Counted from the stretch's first letter, positions 26,091 through 39,384 are shown. The stretch: 64,000 bases of DNA from Acidobacteriota bacterium (GCA_021816455.1 JAKAXU010000001.1:1-64000); one strand, 5' to 3'. Translations and numbers: made by a program. The notes: generated by a model not told the origin, from the sequence alone.

Positions 26091-28169
26091 TCAGGCTTGA
26101 ACAATCTCAGCAAAATCGGCGATGCCGGAGATGCTGACAAGGACCGATTCGATCAGCCGCAGCCGTGCCGCGCGCAAAGCTGCATCCGGCGTCATGACCA
26201 TGATCTTCGAGAAGAATGCATCGACCGAAGGGGCCAGGCTGGCGATGGCTTCCAGCGCCTGCCGATACTGATGAAGCGCGCGCAACTCGCACACCTGCGC
26301 CGCGAGTCGCGCAGAGGCGGCGAACAACGCCTGCTCCTCCGGTTCGGTCAGCAGCCGATCGTCCGCTTCTGCCCATTTGTTTCCAGCCTGCCGTGCCTGT
26401 TCGAGGATATTGCGAATGCGCTTGTATGCTGCAGCCACCACCATGAAGTCGGTCGAGCCGCGGACTGCACTCAAAGCCTCACAACGCGCGCACGCATCGG
26501 GAACGTCGTCGGCGTCAGAGGCCATCACGGCAGCAATTACATCGTAGGCGAAGCCCCGATTTTCCTTCAGGTAGAAGCCAAGACGTTCGCGCAGGAACAG
26601 AGCAACTGACGCCTCCGGCTGCCCGGTTGCGGCAATCAGTTCGCTCAGTCGCAATGGAAACGCCGACTCCGCCAGAATGCGCACGATGGCGTTGCCCGCG
26701 CGGCGCAGTGCGAAAGGATCGCGCGAACCGGAGGGAATGTTGCCGATGGAAAACATCGCAGCTATGGTCTGCATGCGGTCGACAAGGCCGGTGATCTGTG
26801 CCTCGATGGTCTGCGGGATCGGGTCTTCGGAAGAAGCGGGCAGATACTGCGCGTAAATTGCGGAAGCGACCGTCTCACTCAGTCCCTGCGCCTGCGCATA
26901 GAGACCGCCGACGATACCCTGAAGCTCAGTAAATTCCTTCACTAACTCGGCCGTAAGATCCGTTTTTGCCAGTAAAACTGCCTGCAACAGTGCCACATGA
27001 TCGAGCACTTTGCCGCGGCTTTGCAGCGTCTTGCCGATGACCTCGGCGATGCGCAGGTTCTGCTCTGTTTTCCAGAAGTAGCTTCCGAGGTCTTTCTGGA
27101 AGGTGACAGATCGCAGCAATTCCACTCGCTCGGTCAGAGGAATTTTCTGATCGGCATTCCAGAAAAACTGCGCATCTTTGAAGCGCGAGCGCAACACACG
27201 TTCATTGCCGTGGCGGATAATCGCCTGTCCCTCGTCATCGACTTCGGTGTTGAGTACAGTGAGGAAGTACGGGAGCAATGCACCGCCCGCACCCTCCACG
27301 GCGAAGAATTTCTGATGGTCGCGCATGACAGTGACCAGTACTTCCTGCGGCAGTCCGAGATATTCGCTTTCAAACATGCCGCAGAGTACCGTCGGCCACT
27401 CCGTAAGATGGACCACGGTCTCAATCAACTCTTCATCTTCGCGCCATCGCCCCTGCGGGATGATTCGCGTCACGCGATCGAGCGCCTTGCGGATGACGTG
27501 TCGGCGTTCGACTGGATCGACCAGCACGAATACCTCGCGCAGGCGCTGCGCGTAATCTGTTGCACGGTGAAGGAGGACTGGCTCATCGCCATGCAAAATG
27601 CGATGTCCGCGAGTAGAGGCTGCGGCTGTCTGTCCGGCGAAGGAAAACGGAATCACTGTGGAATCGAGCATGGCGATGAGCCAGCGCACCGGGCGCACAA
27701 AGCGCTCCGGCTTACCTTCGCGCCAGTACATATTCTTTGGCCAGTAGAGTCCGGAGACGCAGGCAGGAAGCATAGCGGCAAGAATCGCTGACGCAGCTTC
27801 TCCGCGGCGCAGCACCGTTGCGCCGACGTACTCGCCTTTCGGCGTGGCGACTTTGCGAAGCGCATCAACGGAGACTCCCACCTTGCGAGCGAAGGCTGTG
27901 GCAGCAGCAGAAAAGGCATCCTGTTGCCATGCAATCTTCCAGGAAGGTCCAACGACCTCCTCCTGCACATCCGACTGCTGTGCTTTGAGTCCGGAGGCGA
28001 GCGCTGCAAGCCTGCGCGGCGTCGAATAGCTTACGATCTGCGAAGAAGACTCCAGCAGACGCTGCTCGCGCAGAAGCGACTCCACGCGCTCGGCAAGTTC
28101 CTTCTGAGCAGCGGCTAGCATGCGGGACGGAATTTCTTCCAGTCCGATCTCAAGCAAGAAATCAGGCAT
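26091..28169 (-). CDS. glyS: Glycyl-tRNA synthetase beta subunit
   Basis: 692-residue beta subunit of the bacterial alpha2beta2 glycyl-tRNA synthetase, which contributes tRNA recognition. The N-terminal [18 protein letters not shown] is diagnostic. Further family blocks are [54 protein letters not shown], an HD-like stretch ([16 protein letters not shown]) and a C-terminal anticodon-binding-like helical domain. The ATG at 28169 overlaps the glyQ stop (ATGCCTGA), so the subunits are translationally coupled. Confidence 0.95.
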   Translation of the reverse strand: MPDFLLEIGLEEIPSRMLAAAQKELAERVESLLREQRLLESSSQIVSYSTPRRLAALASGLKAQQSDVQEEVVGPSWKIAWQQDAFSAAATAFARKVGVSVDALRKVATPKGEYVGATVLRRGEAASAILAAMLPACVSGLYWPKNMYWREGKPERFVRPVRWLIAMLDSTVIPFSFAGQTAAASTRGHRILHGDEPVLLHRATDYAQRLREVFVLVDPVERRHVIRKALDRVTRIIPQGRWREDEELIETVVHLTEWPTVLCGMFESEYLGLPQEVLVTVMRDHQKFFAVEGAGGALLPYFLTVLNTEVDDEGQAIIRHGNERVLRSRFKDAQFFWNADQKIPLTERVELLRSVTFQKDLGSYFWKTEQNLRIAEVIGKTLQSRGKVLDHVALLQAVLLAKTDLTAELVKEFTELQGIVGGLYAQAQGLSETVASAIYAQYLPASSEDPIPQTIEAQITGLVDRMQTIAAMFSIGNIPSGSRDPFALRRAGNAIVRILAESAFPLRLSELIAATGQPEASVALFLRERLGFYLKENRGFAYDVIAAVMASDADDVPDACARCEALSAVRGSTDFMVVAAAYKRIRNILEQARQAGNKWAEADDRLLTEPEEQALFAASARLAAQVCELRALHQYRQALEAIASLAPSVDAFFSKIMVMTPDAALRAARLRLIESVLVSISGIADFAEIVQA

Positions 28170-29160
28170 CTGTGTTTTCTCTTTCGGCAGCCTGTTGCTG
28201 GCTGGTATATGCCCTGGCGACACCTACTGCGAGAGCACGAATCCGTGCAATCACGCCGACGCGCTCCGTCACGGAGATGGCTCCGCGGGCATCGAGCAGA
28301 TTGAAGAGATGCGAACACTTCAGGCACAGGTCGAAAGCGCTGAGCAGCGGATAACGGCGAATCTGCGCGGCATCGGTAAGGTCCGCAAGCGTGGAGGCTC
28401 CGTCGATGAGCGCCTGGCACTCGGCCTCATAGAGCCGCAGATGCTCCCAGAGCTTTTCCACATCCGCATATTCAAAGTTGTAGACGGAGAAATGCAACTC
28501 ATCTTCGAGCCGGATATCGCCGTAGCGTATCTCATTTCCAGTTGTCGGATCGCGCATCCAGACGATGTCGTAGATGGAATCGACGTCTTGCAAAAACGCG
28601 GCGATTCGTTCCAGCCCATAAGTAATCTCCGCCGTGATGGGGTCAAGATCGATGCCGCCACACTGCTGGAAGTAGGTAAACTGCGTAATCTCCAGTCCGT
28701 CGAGCATCACCTGCCATCCGATGCCCCAGGCGCCCAGCGTCGGCGACTCCCAGTTGTCTTCCTCGAACTTCAGGTCGTGACGGCGAAGGTCAATGCCAAT
28801 CGCCGCAAGAGACTCCAGATAAAGCTCCTGAACGTTGGTCGGCGGCGGCTTCAGAATAAGCTGAAACTGGGTGTGCTTGAAGAGGCGATTGGGATTCTCG
28901 CCGTAGCGGCCATCGGCGGGACGACGCGAAGGCTGCGCGTAGCCGATGCGATAAGGCCGCGGGCCGAGCACACGCAGAAAGGTCTCCGGCGCCATCGTGC
29001 CAGCGCCAACCTCGACATCGTAAGGCTGCTGGAGAACGCAACCACGCGAGGCCCAGAAGGTTTGCAGGCGAAATAACAGTTCCTGGAACGTGAGTGGTGC
29101 TGCGGGCTGGCCGAAATCGGCTGCTGCGCCTGAGGCGGAAAGAGTGTGAGATCCAAGCAT
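28162..29160 (-). CDS. glyQ: Glycyl-tRNA synthetase alpha subunit
   Basis: 332-residue catalytic alpha subunit. Characteristic segments: [64 protein letters not shown], and [19 protein letters not shown]. The start is uncertain. The ATG at 29160 has no ribosome site; tandem GTG codons at 29175-29178 lie downstream of an AGGA and would add six residues. It follows recO by about 30 bp and overlaps glyS by 8 bp, giving the operon recO-glyQ-glyS. Confidence 0.94.
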   Translation of the reverse strand: MLGSHTLSASGAAADFGQPAAPLTFQELLFRLQTFWASRGCVLQQPYDVEVGAGTMAPETFLRVLGPRPYRIGYAQPSRRPADGRYGENPNRLFKHTQFQLILKPPPTNVQELYLESLAAIGIDLRRHDLKFEEDNWESPTLGAWGIGWQVMLDGLEITQFTYFQQCGGIDLDPITAEITYGLERIAAFLQDVDSIYDIVWMRDPTTGNEIRYGDIRLEDELHFSVYNFEYADVEKLWEHLRLYEAECQALIDGASTLADLTDAAQIRRYPLLSAFDLCLKCSHLFNLLDARGAISVTERVGVIARIRALAVGVARAYTSQQQAAERENTDA

Positions 29161-29191
29161 GCGGGAGGCTATCACCACGAATAGATTGTCC

Positions 29192-29977
29192 TTATTCTAA
29201 CGTAGTTGCAAGACTGGTCTCGGAATGCGGCACAACACTTGTCGCCAGGCGACGGAGCGCCTCTGCCGTGCGCAGGCGCCGCTCCAGATGCCGTTCCAGG
29301 GACTGGATCGCAAATCTGCGCAGGTCCGCCCCACGTTGCGCGCTCCATGGTTGCACGGCAAACTCTGCGATCGGGGATCGAAGCATGCGCTGCGCCAGAT
29401 GCAGAGATTCCGGCGAAAGAGGCGCACTGGCCGACATGGCGTGAAGTCGACAGAGCAGGCCATCGGCGGAGGGATGAAACCACGCCCCGGATTCGAGCAC
29501 AGAGGAGGAACAGACTGTGCAGACATGCAGATCGGGCAGCCAGCCCATCAGGCGTGTCATCCACAGGGAAAAATAGGTAATGGAAGGCCAAAACTGACCG
29601 GCGGCAGAGTGGTTCAGGACCGTTGTCATCAGACGGAACGCCACCTCTTCCGGGTTGCGATCCGGCAGCGCCTGTTCCATCACCTCCACATAAAAACTGA
29701 GCGCCGTCATGCGCGCGTAATCTACCGGCGTCCGCAGGGGTGAAGTAATCAGGTCGAAGTGATCGATGCGCACCAGATCCTGCCGGGGGCGATCCGCAAA
29801 GGTGGCGCGCACCTCGGTCATCATCTCCAGCGCGCCGCCAAAGCGGCGGCGGCTCTTCAGTGCAGATTTCGCCACGCCCTTCAGCTTACCAAAGTCGCGT
29901 GTAAGAAAACTGACGATGAGATCTGCTTCGTTCACAGGCCACACACGCAGAATCACGGCATCACTGGAAAGCTGCAT
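29192..29977 (-). CDS. recO: DNA repair protein RecO
   Basis: 261-residue recombination mediator that loads RecA in the RecFOR pathway. An N-terminal OB fold is visible ([33 protein letters not shown]...). A helical domain and a zinc-binding-like region follow: CTVC near 154-157 and a later LLCRLH. The second pair reads C-x2-H rather than C-x2-C, so the zinc site may be altered. It is the first gene of the recO-glyQ-glyS operon, with a 381-bp gap to carA. Confidence 0.9.
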   Translation of the reverse strand: MQLSSDAVILRVWPVNEADLIVSFLTRDFGKLKGVAKSALKSRRRFGGALEMMTEVRATFADRPRQDLVRIDHFDLITSPLRTPVDYARMTALSFYVEVMEQALPDRNPEEVAFRLMTTVLNHSAAGQFWPSITYFSLWMTRLMGWLPDLHVCTVCSSSVLESGAWFHPSADGLLCRLHAMSASAPLSPESLHLAQRMLRSPIAEFAVQPWSAQRGADLRRFAIQSLERHLERRLRTAEALRRLATSVVPHSETSLATTLE

Positions 29978-30358
29978 CGTCGCTGCTCCTTCGATATCCT
30001 CTCAGAGCGCTATATGAGGGATGCTTTCCGGGGCAAGGTCAGGTGACAGCACTCACGCTCAGTTCAGCATCTTGTACCCCAGTTGTTTCTAAGCTGCTTC
30101 TATTGAAACATATGGGGCTCTCGTCGGGAGTTCCACTCCCATGGAAGTTCAAGGCTTCATAGATGGAACTGTGAATAGAGCGAGCAACCAGAGGAGTGAC
30201 ACGCAAAAGCTGTTATAGTTGTTGAGGTAACGGCTTCAATGGTCATGAGACCCTCTTCAGCAAATATTCAGCAAAATGTGAAACAAGAAAAAACGCTGAT
30301 AATAAAGAGGATGGCATGATTTGAAGTGGACCGATTGAATCCACTCCTTGGAGACGCG
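29978..30358. other. Intergenic region between recO and carA
   Basis: 381 bp without a convincing gene, holding the divergent promoters of the recO and carA operons. It is A+T-richer towards carA. A possible -10 (TATAGT near 30218) lacks a matching -35. GGAG at 30350-30353 is the carA ribosome site. No clear terminator/antiterminator pair for pyrimidine attenuation was recognised. Confidence 0.5.
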
Positions 30359-31504
30359 ATGCAAGCGACTCTTGCGCTCGAAGACGGGCGCATCTTTGCA
30401 GGCGAAGGATACGGAGCTCCGGGCGAAGCCTTGGGTGAAGTGGTCTTCAATACTTCTCTTACCGGCTATCAGGAAATCGCAACCGATCCATCCTATGCCG
30501 GGCAAATCGTGGTCATGACCAATCCCCAGATTGGCAACTACGGCACCAACGAAGCGGACAATGAGGCGGCCAAACCCTATATCGAAGGGTTGATCGTGCG
30601 CGAGTTTTCGCCTGTCAGCTCGAACTGGCGCTCCGAGCGCGTCACCGACGAGTACATGGAGCGATACAACGTTCCAGTGCTTGCCGACATTGATACACGC
30701 GCGCTGGTCCGACATCTGCGCACCCATGGCGTCATGCGTGGTTGCATCTCAACCGTGGACTCTAATCCTCAGTCGCTGATCGCCAAGGCGCGTTCCATTC
30801 CACGCATGGACGGAATGGATCTGGCGCGCGTGGTCTCCACTCCATCACCGTACACCTTCGCCTCTACCGATGCACTTGCGGAGACAGACGATCCGCTGCT
30901 GCTTGCGCCTTCCGCTGATGCTAAGGATCAGCCGCTGCTTCACGTCGTGGCCTATGACTTCGGCATCAAGCGCAACATCCTGCGCATGCTCACACGCGAA
31001 GGATGCCGCGTAACCGTGGTGCCAGCGCAGACGACCGCAGACCAGGTGATGGAACTGAAACCGGATGGAGTCTTTCTGTCCAACGGCCCGGGGGATCCGG
31101 AACCAGTCGACTACGCGGTGAAGGCCATTCGCCAAATGATGGGCCGCGTGCCGATCTTCGGAATATGTCTGGGGCATCAGTTGACCGGACTTGCGCTCGG
31201 CGGGAAGACCTACAAGCTGAAGTTTGGCCACCATGGCGGCAACCATCCTGTAAAGAATATGACCAATGGCAAGGTGGAGATTACAGCGCATAACCATAAC
31301 TTCGCCGTCGATCCGGAAAGCATCAACGCCAACGAGGTGAAACTCACACACGTGGACCTGAACGATAACACGCTCGAAGGCTTGCGGCATAAGTCACTGC
31401 CGCTTTTCAGCGTGCAGTACCACCCCGAGGCCGCGCCGGGACCGCATGACAGCAACTACTTGTTTCACGACTTTCGTCGGATGATGGAGGAGTGGAAGGG
31501 ATGA
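30359..31504 (+). CDS. carA: Carbamoyl-phosphate synthase small subunit
   Basis: 381-residue glutamine amidotransferase subunit that supplies ammonia to CarB for pyrimidine and arginine synthesis. An N-terminal CPSase small domain ([25 protein letters not shown]) precedes a class I GATase domain with nucleophile C270 in FGICLGHQL and a late His in [12 protein letters not shown]. The ATG at 30359 was chosen because GGAG lies 5 bp before it. A GTG 33 bp upstream lacks a site. It is separated from carB by about 0.8 kb of unrelated DNA, which is unusual for carAB. Confidence 0.95.
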   Translation: MQATLALEDGRIFAGEGYGAPGEALGEVVFNTSLTGYQEIATDPSYAGQIVVMTNPQIGNYGTNEADNEAAKPYIEGLIVREFSPVSSNWRSERVTDEYMERYNVPVLADIDTRALVRHLRTHGVMRGCISTVDSNPQSLIAKARSIPRMDGMDLARVVSTPSPYTFASTDALAETDDPLLLAPSADAKDQPLLHVVAYDFGIKRNILRMLTREGCRVTVVPAQTTADQVMELKPDGVFLSNGPGDPEPVDYAVKAIRQMMGRVPIFGICLGHQLTGLALGGKTYKLKFGHHGGNHPVKNMTNGKVEITAHNHNFAVDPESINANEVKLTHVDLNDNTLEGLRHKSLPLFSVQYHPEAAPGPHDSNYLFHDFRRMMEEWKG

Positions 31505-31922
31505 GCGGGCTCGGGCATTCCGGCGGTGAGTTTATCGGGGAGGATTTATTGACCCATTCAGAGATCTCTGAATGGGTCTTAAGTCGGAAGGCACCAGCTA
31601 GACTACGCGCTGATTTTGGATGCTCGGGTGTCTATCGCTACGTTTCAAAGAATTTAGGGATAAGGATGGGGCGCACCAGTCATGTTACGTCGGAAAGTCG
31701 AAGAATGTTACAGTTCGCATTCGCCGGCACTTCAGGCCAGCAAAGAATGCTGTAAAGCGCAATGAGCGTGACAAAGTTCGGATGAAATCAGGTTGGAACG
31801 TCAACGGTAAGTCTCTGGGTTCGAAAGGTAATTATGTGCTGCAGATTCTTACCATCAAAGGTGAGGTGGATTTCTGCGGTGTTGCGCCCACGCAGGATAG
31901 TTTTGACGATGTGTTTCGTTGA
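31501..31922 (+). pseudogene. Frameshifted GIY-YIG nuclease-like gene between carA and carB
   Basis: Two reading frames together resemble a small GIY-YIG endonuclease domain. Frame one starts at the ATG overlapping the carA stop (ATGA, 31501) and gives [17 protein letters not shown]...CSGVYRYVSK. The second frame, open to 31922, gives FRDKDGAHQSCYVGKSKN and VTVRIRRHFRPAKN. GVYRY matches the GIY element, CYVG the YIG element and the Arg in VRIRRHF the conserved Arg, but they sit in different frames. A one-base change near 31648-31660 would restore about 140 codons. A catalytic Glu is not clear near the C-terminus (YVLQILTIKGEVDF). The DNA is A+T-richer than its neighbours. A sequencing error or a decayed gene are both possible. 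Confidence 0.6.
31551..31578. repeat. 28-bp perfect palindrome
   Basis: GACCCATTCAGAGA at 31551-31564 is followed directly by its exact reverse complement to 31578, with no loop. It lies 47 bp after the carA stop, within the first frame of the nuclease remnant. No T run follows. It could be a hairpin in RNA, a binding site, or a trace of insertion. Confidence 0.7.
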
Positions 31923-32039
31923 GTGTTGATCGAAAATTGGGCGGTGCTCTTCTCGCGATTCTGATAGGCTCCGTCCAATGAACAGACAGGGGGAAAAGCG
32001 CAAGACACCGCTCTGGGTTGCAGCTCGTAAGCGGAAATG

Positions 32040-32066
32040 AAGGGTACGGACTTTAGCCCGTCCCTT
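32040..32066. repeat. REP-like hairpin with ACTTTAGC loop
   Basis: AAGGG (32040-32044) pairs with CCCTT (32062-32066) and ACGG (32046-32049) with CCGT (32058-32061), with one bulged T and the loop ACTTTAGC. The form (pyrimidine-rich arm, TTTAG loop) resembles dispersed palindromes seen in acidobacterial intergenic DNA. This is from memory of the group, not tested here. Confidence 0.5.
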
Positions 32067-32087
32067 TCAACCTAAAGCAGGCTTCAA

Positions 32088-32181
32088 TCCAGCAGAAGCA
32101 ACTTTTATTCAAGCTGGAGGTCGTACCGTTCTAGCTGGAAATGGTTTTATCCCAGCAGAAGCTGGCACCTTTCAAGCTGAA
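32088..32181. repeat. Imperfect direct repeats CCAGCAGAAGC-n-TTCAAGCTG
   Basis: A 31-bp unit at 32088-32118 recurs at 32151-32181 with the same internal spacing. CCAGCAGAAGC is conserved in both, then a variable middle, then TTCAAGCTG. A partial copy (TTCTAGCTGGAA) lies between them. The units sit between two hairpins of similar design, so the whole looks like one composite element. Confidence 0.5.
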
Positions 32182-32202
32182 TCAACAGTTGAGGAGAAAA
32201 GT

Positions 32203-32230
32203 AAAAGACGCGACTAAAGCCACGCCTTTT
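32203..32230. repeat. Second REP-like hairpin with ACTAAAGC loop
   Basis: AAAAGACGCG (32203-32212) pairs with CACGCCTTTT (32221-32230) at 8 of 10 positions around the loop ACTAAAGC. The 8-nt loop mirrors that of the hairpin at 32040-32066. It ends 76 bp before carB. Confidence 0.45.
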
Positions 32231-32306
32231 CAGAGCAAAAGCCATGACGCAATTTCAGCCGATGACAACGAAGTGCCAACTTTGAAGCAAGGGAAACCGA
32301 AGAAAC

Positions 32307-35600
<3,294 letters not shown>

Positions 35601-35604
35601 CAAC

Positions 35605-35642
35605 AAAAGTCGCTGCGCTACAGCCCTGGCGGAGCGACTTTT
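35605..35642. terminator. Bidirectional terminator between carB and GH3 genes
   Basis: AAAAGTCGCTGCGC (35605-35618) pairs with the segment ending AGCGACTTTT (35629-35642), with a single mismatch and a 10-nt loop. The A-rich and T-rich ends make it work on both strands for the two convergent genes. Confidence 0.8.
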
Positions 35643-35663
35643 GGTTTTCCGCGATCCTGCTGT

Positions 35664-37910
35664 TCAGTGGGACTCCGGCCCGTAGCTTCCGCTGCTGCTC
35701 ACCTCAACGGTCGTGCTCACAGGCAGCGCGTCGGACGAGCCGCCCGCGAGCAGTTTTACCGGCTCCTCTTCGACGCGCCATCGGTGTGTCGCTGTGTCCC
35801 AATACGCCAGGTCATGCGCGCGCAGTGTCATTTGTACATTCACGGATTGTCCAGCGACGACATGTACGCGCTGAAAAGCTTTCAGCTCGAGTTGTGGTCG
35901 TGTCACAGCGGAGTGCTCGTGCCTGACGTAGAGTTGAACCACCTCGTCGCTGTCGCGCGTGCCGGTGTTGGCCACGGTCACCGTCACGCCCACTTCGCCA
36001 TCGGCTGGCATCGACTTTGAGCCAGTCGTCATCCCCTTGTATGCGAATGTGGTGTAGCTTAGTCCGTAGCCAAATGGATAGAGAGGTTTGAGCGCACTGT
36101 ACATGTACGTACGCCCATGCAGCAGGTTGTAGTCCATCATCGGCAGCAGTTGCGCGTCTCCCGTGGGCCAGGTCTGCACCAACCTTCCTGCAGGGGAGTA
36201 CGCACCGAAAAGTACATCCGCCAGTCCATTACCCAGCTCCTCACTGTTATGTGTCAGGTGGACGATCGCGGGCAGATGCTCCTGGCTCCAGTCGATAGCG
36301 TAAGGAAAGCTCGAAAGCAGTACTTCCACCGTGTGCGGGTTGGCCGCGTAGACAAGCTTCACGAGCGATTCCTGCTCCAGGGAGATGGTCTTTCGATCCA
36401 CTGCTTCGCGTCCGTTGCTCGGCGTGTCGCACTGCTTCCAGCGCGTTGCATTGCAGTAGGGGTGATTGCCCACGACCACAATCGCCACATCCGCCTGCCG
36501 TGCAGCGGCAACTGTTGCCGCTGCGTCATCGCCCTTTTCAAAGAGAACCTTTGTTCCAGGCGCAACCGCATTGCGAATTCCATCCAGCGCGGAGACCGAA
36601 TATGCCGGTGTGCCGGAGTACCAGTCGAGGAGCACCTGATCCGCCCAAGGTCCAATCACCGCAATCGTCTTGATCTTCGTCTTGTCCAGCGGCAACGCCT
36701 GGTTTTCGTTTTTCAGCAGCACGATCGACTCGTCAGTGGCCTTGCGAGCCAGGGCTTTGCTGCTTGCACGCTCCCACGGTGGAGTATCTGCTGTGCGTCC
36801 GATCTGCCCGTACGGATCGCTTGCCGCCGAGATGCCGGCGGGCGTCTTTCCGTCGTAAACGGAGTCGAACTCGCCCAGCCAGTAGAAGACGCGCAGCAGC
36901 CCGCGCAGGGACGCATCAATCTCTGCTTCTGAGATCGTCCCGTCGCGCACCGCTGCGCGCAAATCTCCCCGATACGTGTCCAGAAATGTGTTGATGCCTG
37001 CTTTCACCGCCGCCGCAGCGCCCTGCTCCTTATTCGGAAAACTCTTGTGCGCCGTTACCAGCAGCCCCAGTGCGCCGCCATCGGTGCAGATGATCCCATC
37101 GTTGCCCCACTCCTTCACCATCACGTTTTTCAGGACAGGATTGATCATCATCGGCACGCCGTTCCATGAGTTGTAGGCTGCCATCACCGCGCGCGAGCCG
37201 CCAAGCTGGAACCCCATGCGAAACGGTACCGAGTAGTATTCGCGAAAGAGGCGCTCGTCGAAATCCGACGACGAGGATTCACGATCGTCCTCATTTTCAT
37301 TGGCCAGGAAGTGTTTCATCAGGGACGCCGCCTGCCAGTGTGTCGCGTCCGGTCCCTGCAGCCCATGCTGGAAGGCGACGGCCATCGTGCCCACCAGATA
37401 AGGATCCTCTCCCATCGACTCTTCGCTGCGGCCCCAGCGCGGGTCGCGCGCCAGGTCCACATTCGGGGCACGCACAATCAGCCCGCCGCGATCATACTTC
37501 GCGCTCTGATAAATGTATCGCGCCTCGTACCCTTCCAGCGCGCCTACCTGCTGCATCAGTGCCGGATCCCAGGTATTGCCAAGCCCGCGCTCCTGTGGAA
37601 AAGTGGTCGTCGGCAACACATTCTTTCCACGGCCTTCCCAATGCGCCGGTCCGCCCAGCGCCAGCCCGTGCAGTCCCTCCACCTGTCCACTGAACTCCAG
37701 CCCCAGACGCGGAATCTTCGGCTGTCCGCCCATCAGCGAGATCTTTTCATCCAGCGTCAATCGGCTCAGCAAATCGCTGATCCGCGCCTCGCGATCCAGC
37801 TTCTGATTGCGAAATGGATAATCTGTGCGTACGGCTGCCGTTGCGGGCAACATCGCGGCTGCTACAGTAAGGGAAAGAGCTGCAACTTTGGAAAAACATA
37901 GATGCATCAT
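35664..37910 (-). CDS. Secreted glycoside hydrolase family 3 (beta-glucosidase/xylosidase)
   Basis: 748-residue exported enzyme acting on beta-linked glucosides or xylosides. A signal peptide (about 1-26, VAALSLTVAAAMLPATAA) precedes the GH3 TIM-barrel: VEGLHGLALG, APNVDLARDPRWGRSEESMGEDPYL, KHFLANENEDDR. Nucleophile D277 sits in GIICTDGGALG. The alpha/beta sandwich (about 400-600, TIAVIGPWAD, HNSEELGNGLADVLFGAYSPAGRLVQTWP) follows, then a fibronectin III-like domain (about 660-735, VTVANTGTRDSDEVVQLYV). It lies 71 bp downstream of the tesA homologue on the same strand, but is probably functionally unrelated. Exact sugar specificity cannot be read. Confidence 0.93.
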   Translation of the reverse strand: MMHLCFSKVAALSLTVAAAMLPATAAVRTDYPFRNQKLDREARISDLLSRLTLDEKISLMGGQPKIPRLGLEFSGQVEGLHGLALGGPAHWEGRGKNVLPTTTFPQERGLGNTWDPALMQQVGALEGYEARYIYQSAKYDRGGLIVRAPNVDLARDPRWGRSEESMGEDPYLVGTMAVAFQHGLQGPDATHWQAASLMKHFLANENEDDRESSSSDFDERLFREYYSVPFRMGFQLGGSRAVMAAYNSWNGVPMMINPVLKNVMVKEWGNDGIICTDGGALGLLVTAHKSFPNKEQGAAAAVKAGINTFLDTYRGDLRAAVRDGTISEAEIDASLRGLLRVFYWLGEFDSVYDGKTPAGISAASDPYGQIGRTADTPPWERASSKALARKATDESIVLLKNENQALPLDKTKIKTIAVIGPWADQVLLDWYSGTPAYSVSALDGIRNAVAPGTKVLFEKGDDAAATVAAARQADVAIVVVGNHPYCNATRWKQCDTPSNGREAVDRKTISLEQESLVKLVYAANPHTVEVLLSSFPYAIDWSQEHLPAIVHLTHNSEELGNGLADVLFGAYSPAGRLVQTWPTGDAQLLPMMDYNLLHGRTYMYSALKPLYPFGYGLSYTTFAYKGMTTGSKSMPADGEVGVTVTVANTGTRDSDEVVQLYVRHEHSAVTRPQLELKAFQRVHVVAGQSVNVQMTLRAHDLAYWDTATHRWRVEEEPVKLLAGGSSDALPVSTTVEVSSSGSYGPESH

Positions 37911-37981
37911 GCAAGAACCTCAAAAAACACGCGTCTATCCGGCAGGTAAATCGATACCCGAAGAGACTACCACAGCCACGA

Positions 37982-38605
37982 CTAACGCAACAGCGGCTTC
38001 AGGTACGGGAGCATGTGCTCTGCAATCATCTCCGACCCTTTCGCAGTAGGATGAATCCCGTCTGACTGGATTGTTCCCCGAATCGTGTAAATCCCGTCAT
38101 AGATCATGGGCATCCGCAACACATGTTCCGCGCGTGCCACCTCCACAAAAACCTGTTGAAAGCTGCGCACATAATCCGGCCCATAATTCGGCGGCAGGGT
38201 GATGCCCACCAGCAGCACACGAATCTTCGCCGCCTGCAACCGGCTCACGATCTCCATCAGGTTTGCGCGCGTGCGATGGACGTCGATTCCGCGTAATCCG
38301 TCGTTGCCGCCAAACTCCACCACCACCACCTGGGGATGCAGCGCCAAAATCGTCGGAAGCCGCGTCAGCGCATCGGTCGTTGTATCGCCGGGAACTCCCC
38401 GGTTGATCACACGATACAGAATGTGACGCGCGGCGAGCAGTCGGTTCAGATCCTCTGGGTAGCTGTCGCTCTCCTTCAGGCCGTAGCCCGCCGTGATGCT
38501 GTCTCCAAAACAAACCACCGTCTTTTGCGTCTCGGTGGCAGACATCGGCGTCCAAATAATGCAGACTGCAATAAGAACAGAAATCGCAACTCGGAGCGTT
38601 TTCAC
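37982..38605 (-). CDS. tesA: GDSL arylesterase/lysophospholipase (TesA-like)
   Basis: 207-residue SGNH hydrolase exported by an N-terminal signal (about 1-23, AISVLIAVCIIWTPMSA). Block I CFGDSITAGYG holds nucleophile S36. The GxND block is EFGGNDGLRGI and the C-terminal DGIHPTAKG supplies Asp and His. It hydrolyses acyl esters and thioesters in the periplasm in known homologues. It is divergent from ybbA-ybbP across 74 bp, the same arrangement as tesA-ybbAP in E. coli, which supports the assignment. Confidence 0.92.
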   Translation of the reverse strand: MKTLRVAISVLIAVCIIWTPMSATETQKTVVCFGDSITAGYGLKESDSYPEDLNRLLAARHILYRVINRGVPGDTTTDALTRLPTILALHPQVVVVEFGGNDGLRGIDVHRTRANLMEIVSRLQAAKIRVLLVGITLPPNYGPDYVRSFQQVFVEVARAEHVLRMPMIYDGIYTIRGTIQSDGIHPTAKGSEMIAEHMLPYLKPLLR

Positions 38606-38679
38606 GAGTTCAGTCTACCGTGAGCCTCTCAATTCGTGTTGTATCCGGTTTCAGGCCCGGCCCTCAGGAGTGAAAACAA

Positions 38680-39384
38680 ATGATTGAAGTGCGCGGAGTG
38701 CGCAAGTGGATTGAGCATCTCGACCGCCGCGTTGAAATCCTCCGGGGAATCGACCTTTCGATTCCGGCCGGACAGTTTGTCGCCATTGTCGGTGCGAGCG
38801 GCAGCGGAAAGAGCACGTTGCTCGGTCTGCTTGCCGGTCTTGATACCCCGAGCGAAGGGGAAATCCTGCTCGACAACTCTCCAATTCACTCGCTCGACGA
38901 GGGAGCGCTTGCGCGCATTCGCGGGCGCAAGCTGGGCTTTGTCTTTCAGTCCTATCAGTTGATCCCCACGCTCACGGCACTTGAAAATGTCCTGCTCCCA
39001 TTCGAGCTGAATGCATGGGGTGATGGCATTGAGCGCGCCCGCTCTTTGCTCCGTCAGGTGGGCCTGGAACAGCGTATGGATCACTACCCCGTGCAGCTTT
39101 CCGGTGGGGAGCAGCAGCGCGTGGCTCTGGCGCGCGCCTTCATCATGGACCCTCCCATCGTCATGGCCGACGAGCCGACCGGAAACCTCGACTCCGCCAA
39201 CGGAAATCGAGTGCTTGACCTCTTGCTTCGCCGCAATCGCGATGCCGGGACCACGCTTGTCCTGGTCACCCACGATCCACAGATTGCCGCGCTGGCTCAT
39301 CGACGCATCACTTTGCGCGACGGACGGATCGTCGAAGATGTGCAGACGATCAGGGATGAACAACCTGCACTGGAGCGCCTCTGA
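38680..39384 (+). CDS. ybbA: ABC transporter ATP-binding protein (YbbA/LolD family)
   Basis: 234-residue ATPase of the MacB/LolD type. Walker A GASGSGKST, Q-loop FVFQSYQLIPTLTALENV, signature LSGGEQQRVALARA, Walker B IVMADEPTGNLD and H in VTHDPQ. It overlaps the start of the FtsX-type permease (TGATG). With the tesA homologue it forms the conserved tesA/ybbAP block. Its cargo is unknown; a role in releasing envelope lipids is proposed for the family, and is inference here. Confidence 0.92.
   Translation: MIEVRGVRKWIEHLDRRVEILRGIDLSIPAGQFVAIVGASGSGKSTLLGLLAGLDTPSEGEILLDNSPIHSLDEGALARIRGRKLGFVFQSYQLIPTLTALENVLLPFELNAWGDGIERARSLLRQVGLEQRMDHYPVQLSGGEQQRVALARAFIMDPPIVMADEPTGNLDSANGNRVLDLLLRRNRDAGTTLVLVTHDPQIAALAHRRITLRDGRIVEDVQTIRDEQPALERL

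Larger units (their letters stand above)
31923..32306. other. Gene-free region upstream of carB with clustered repeats
   Basis: 384 bp between the nuclease remnant and carB. The first about 115 bp show nothing recognisable. Then come a REP-like hairpin, two related direct repeats and a second hairpin (listed separately). A 60-codon lysine-rich frame at 32141-32323 overlaps the carB start but has no family resemblance and no good ribosome site. Confidence 0.5.

Noticed and set aside
31640-31665. Programmed -1 frameshift in the GIY-YIG-like gene
   Set aside because: No canonical X-XXY-YYZ slippery heptamer with a following hairpin was found at the frame switch, so a mutation or sequencing error is simpler.
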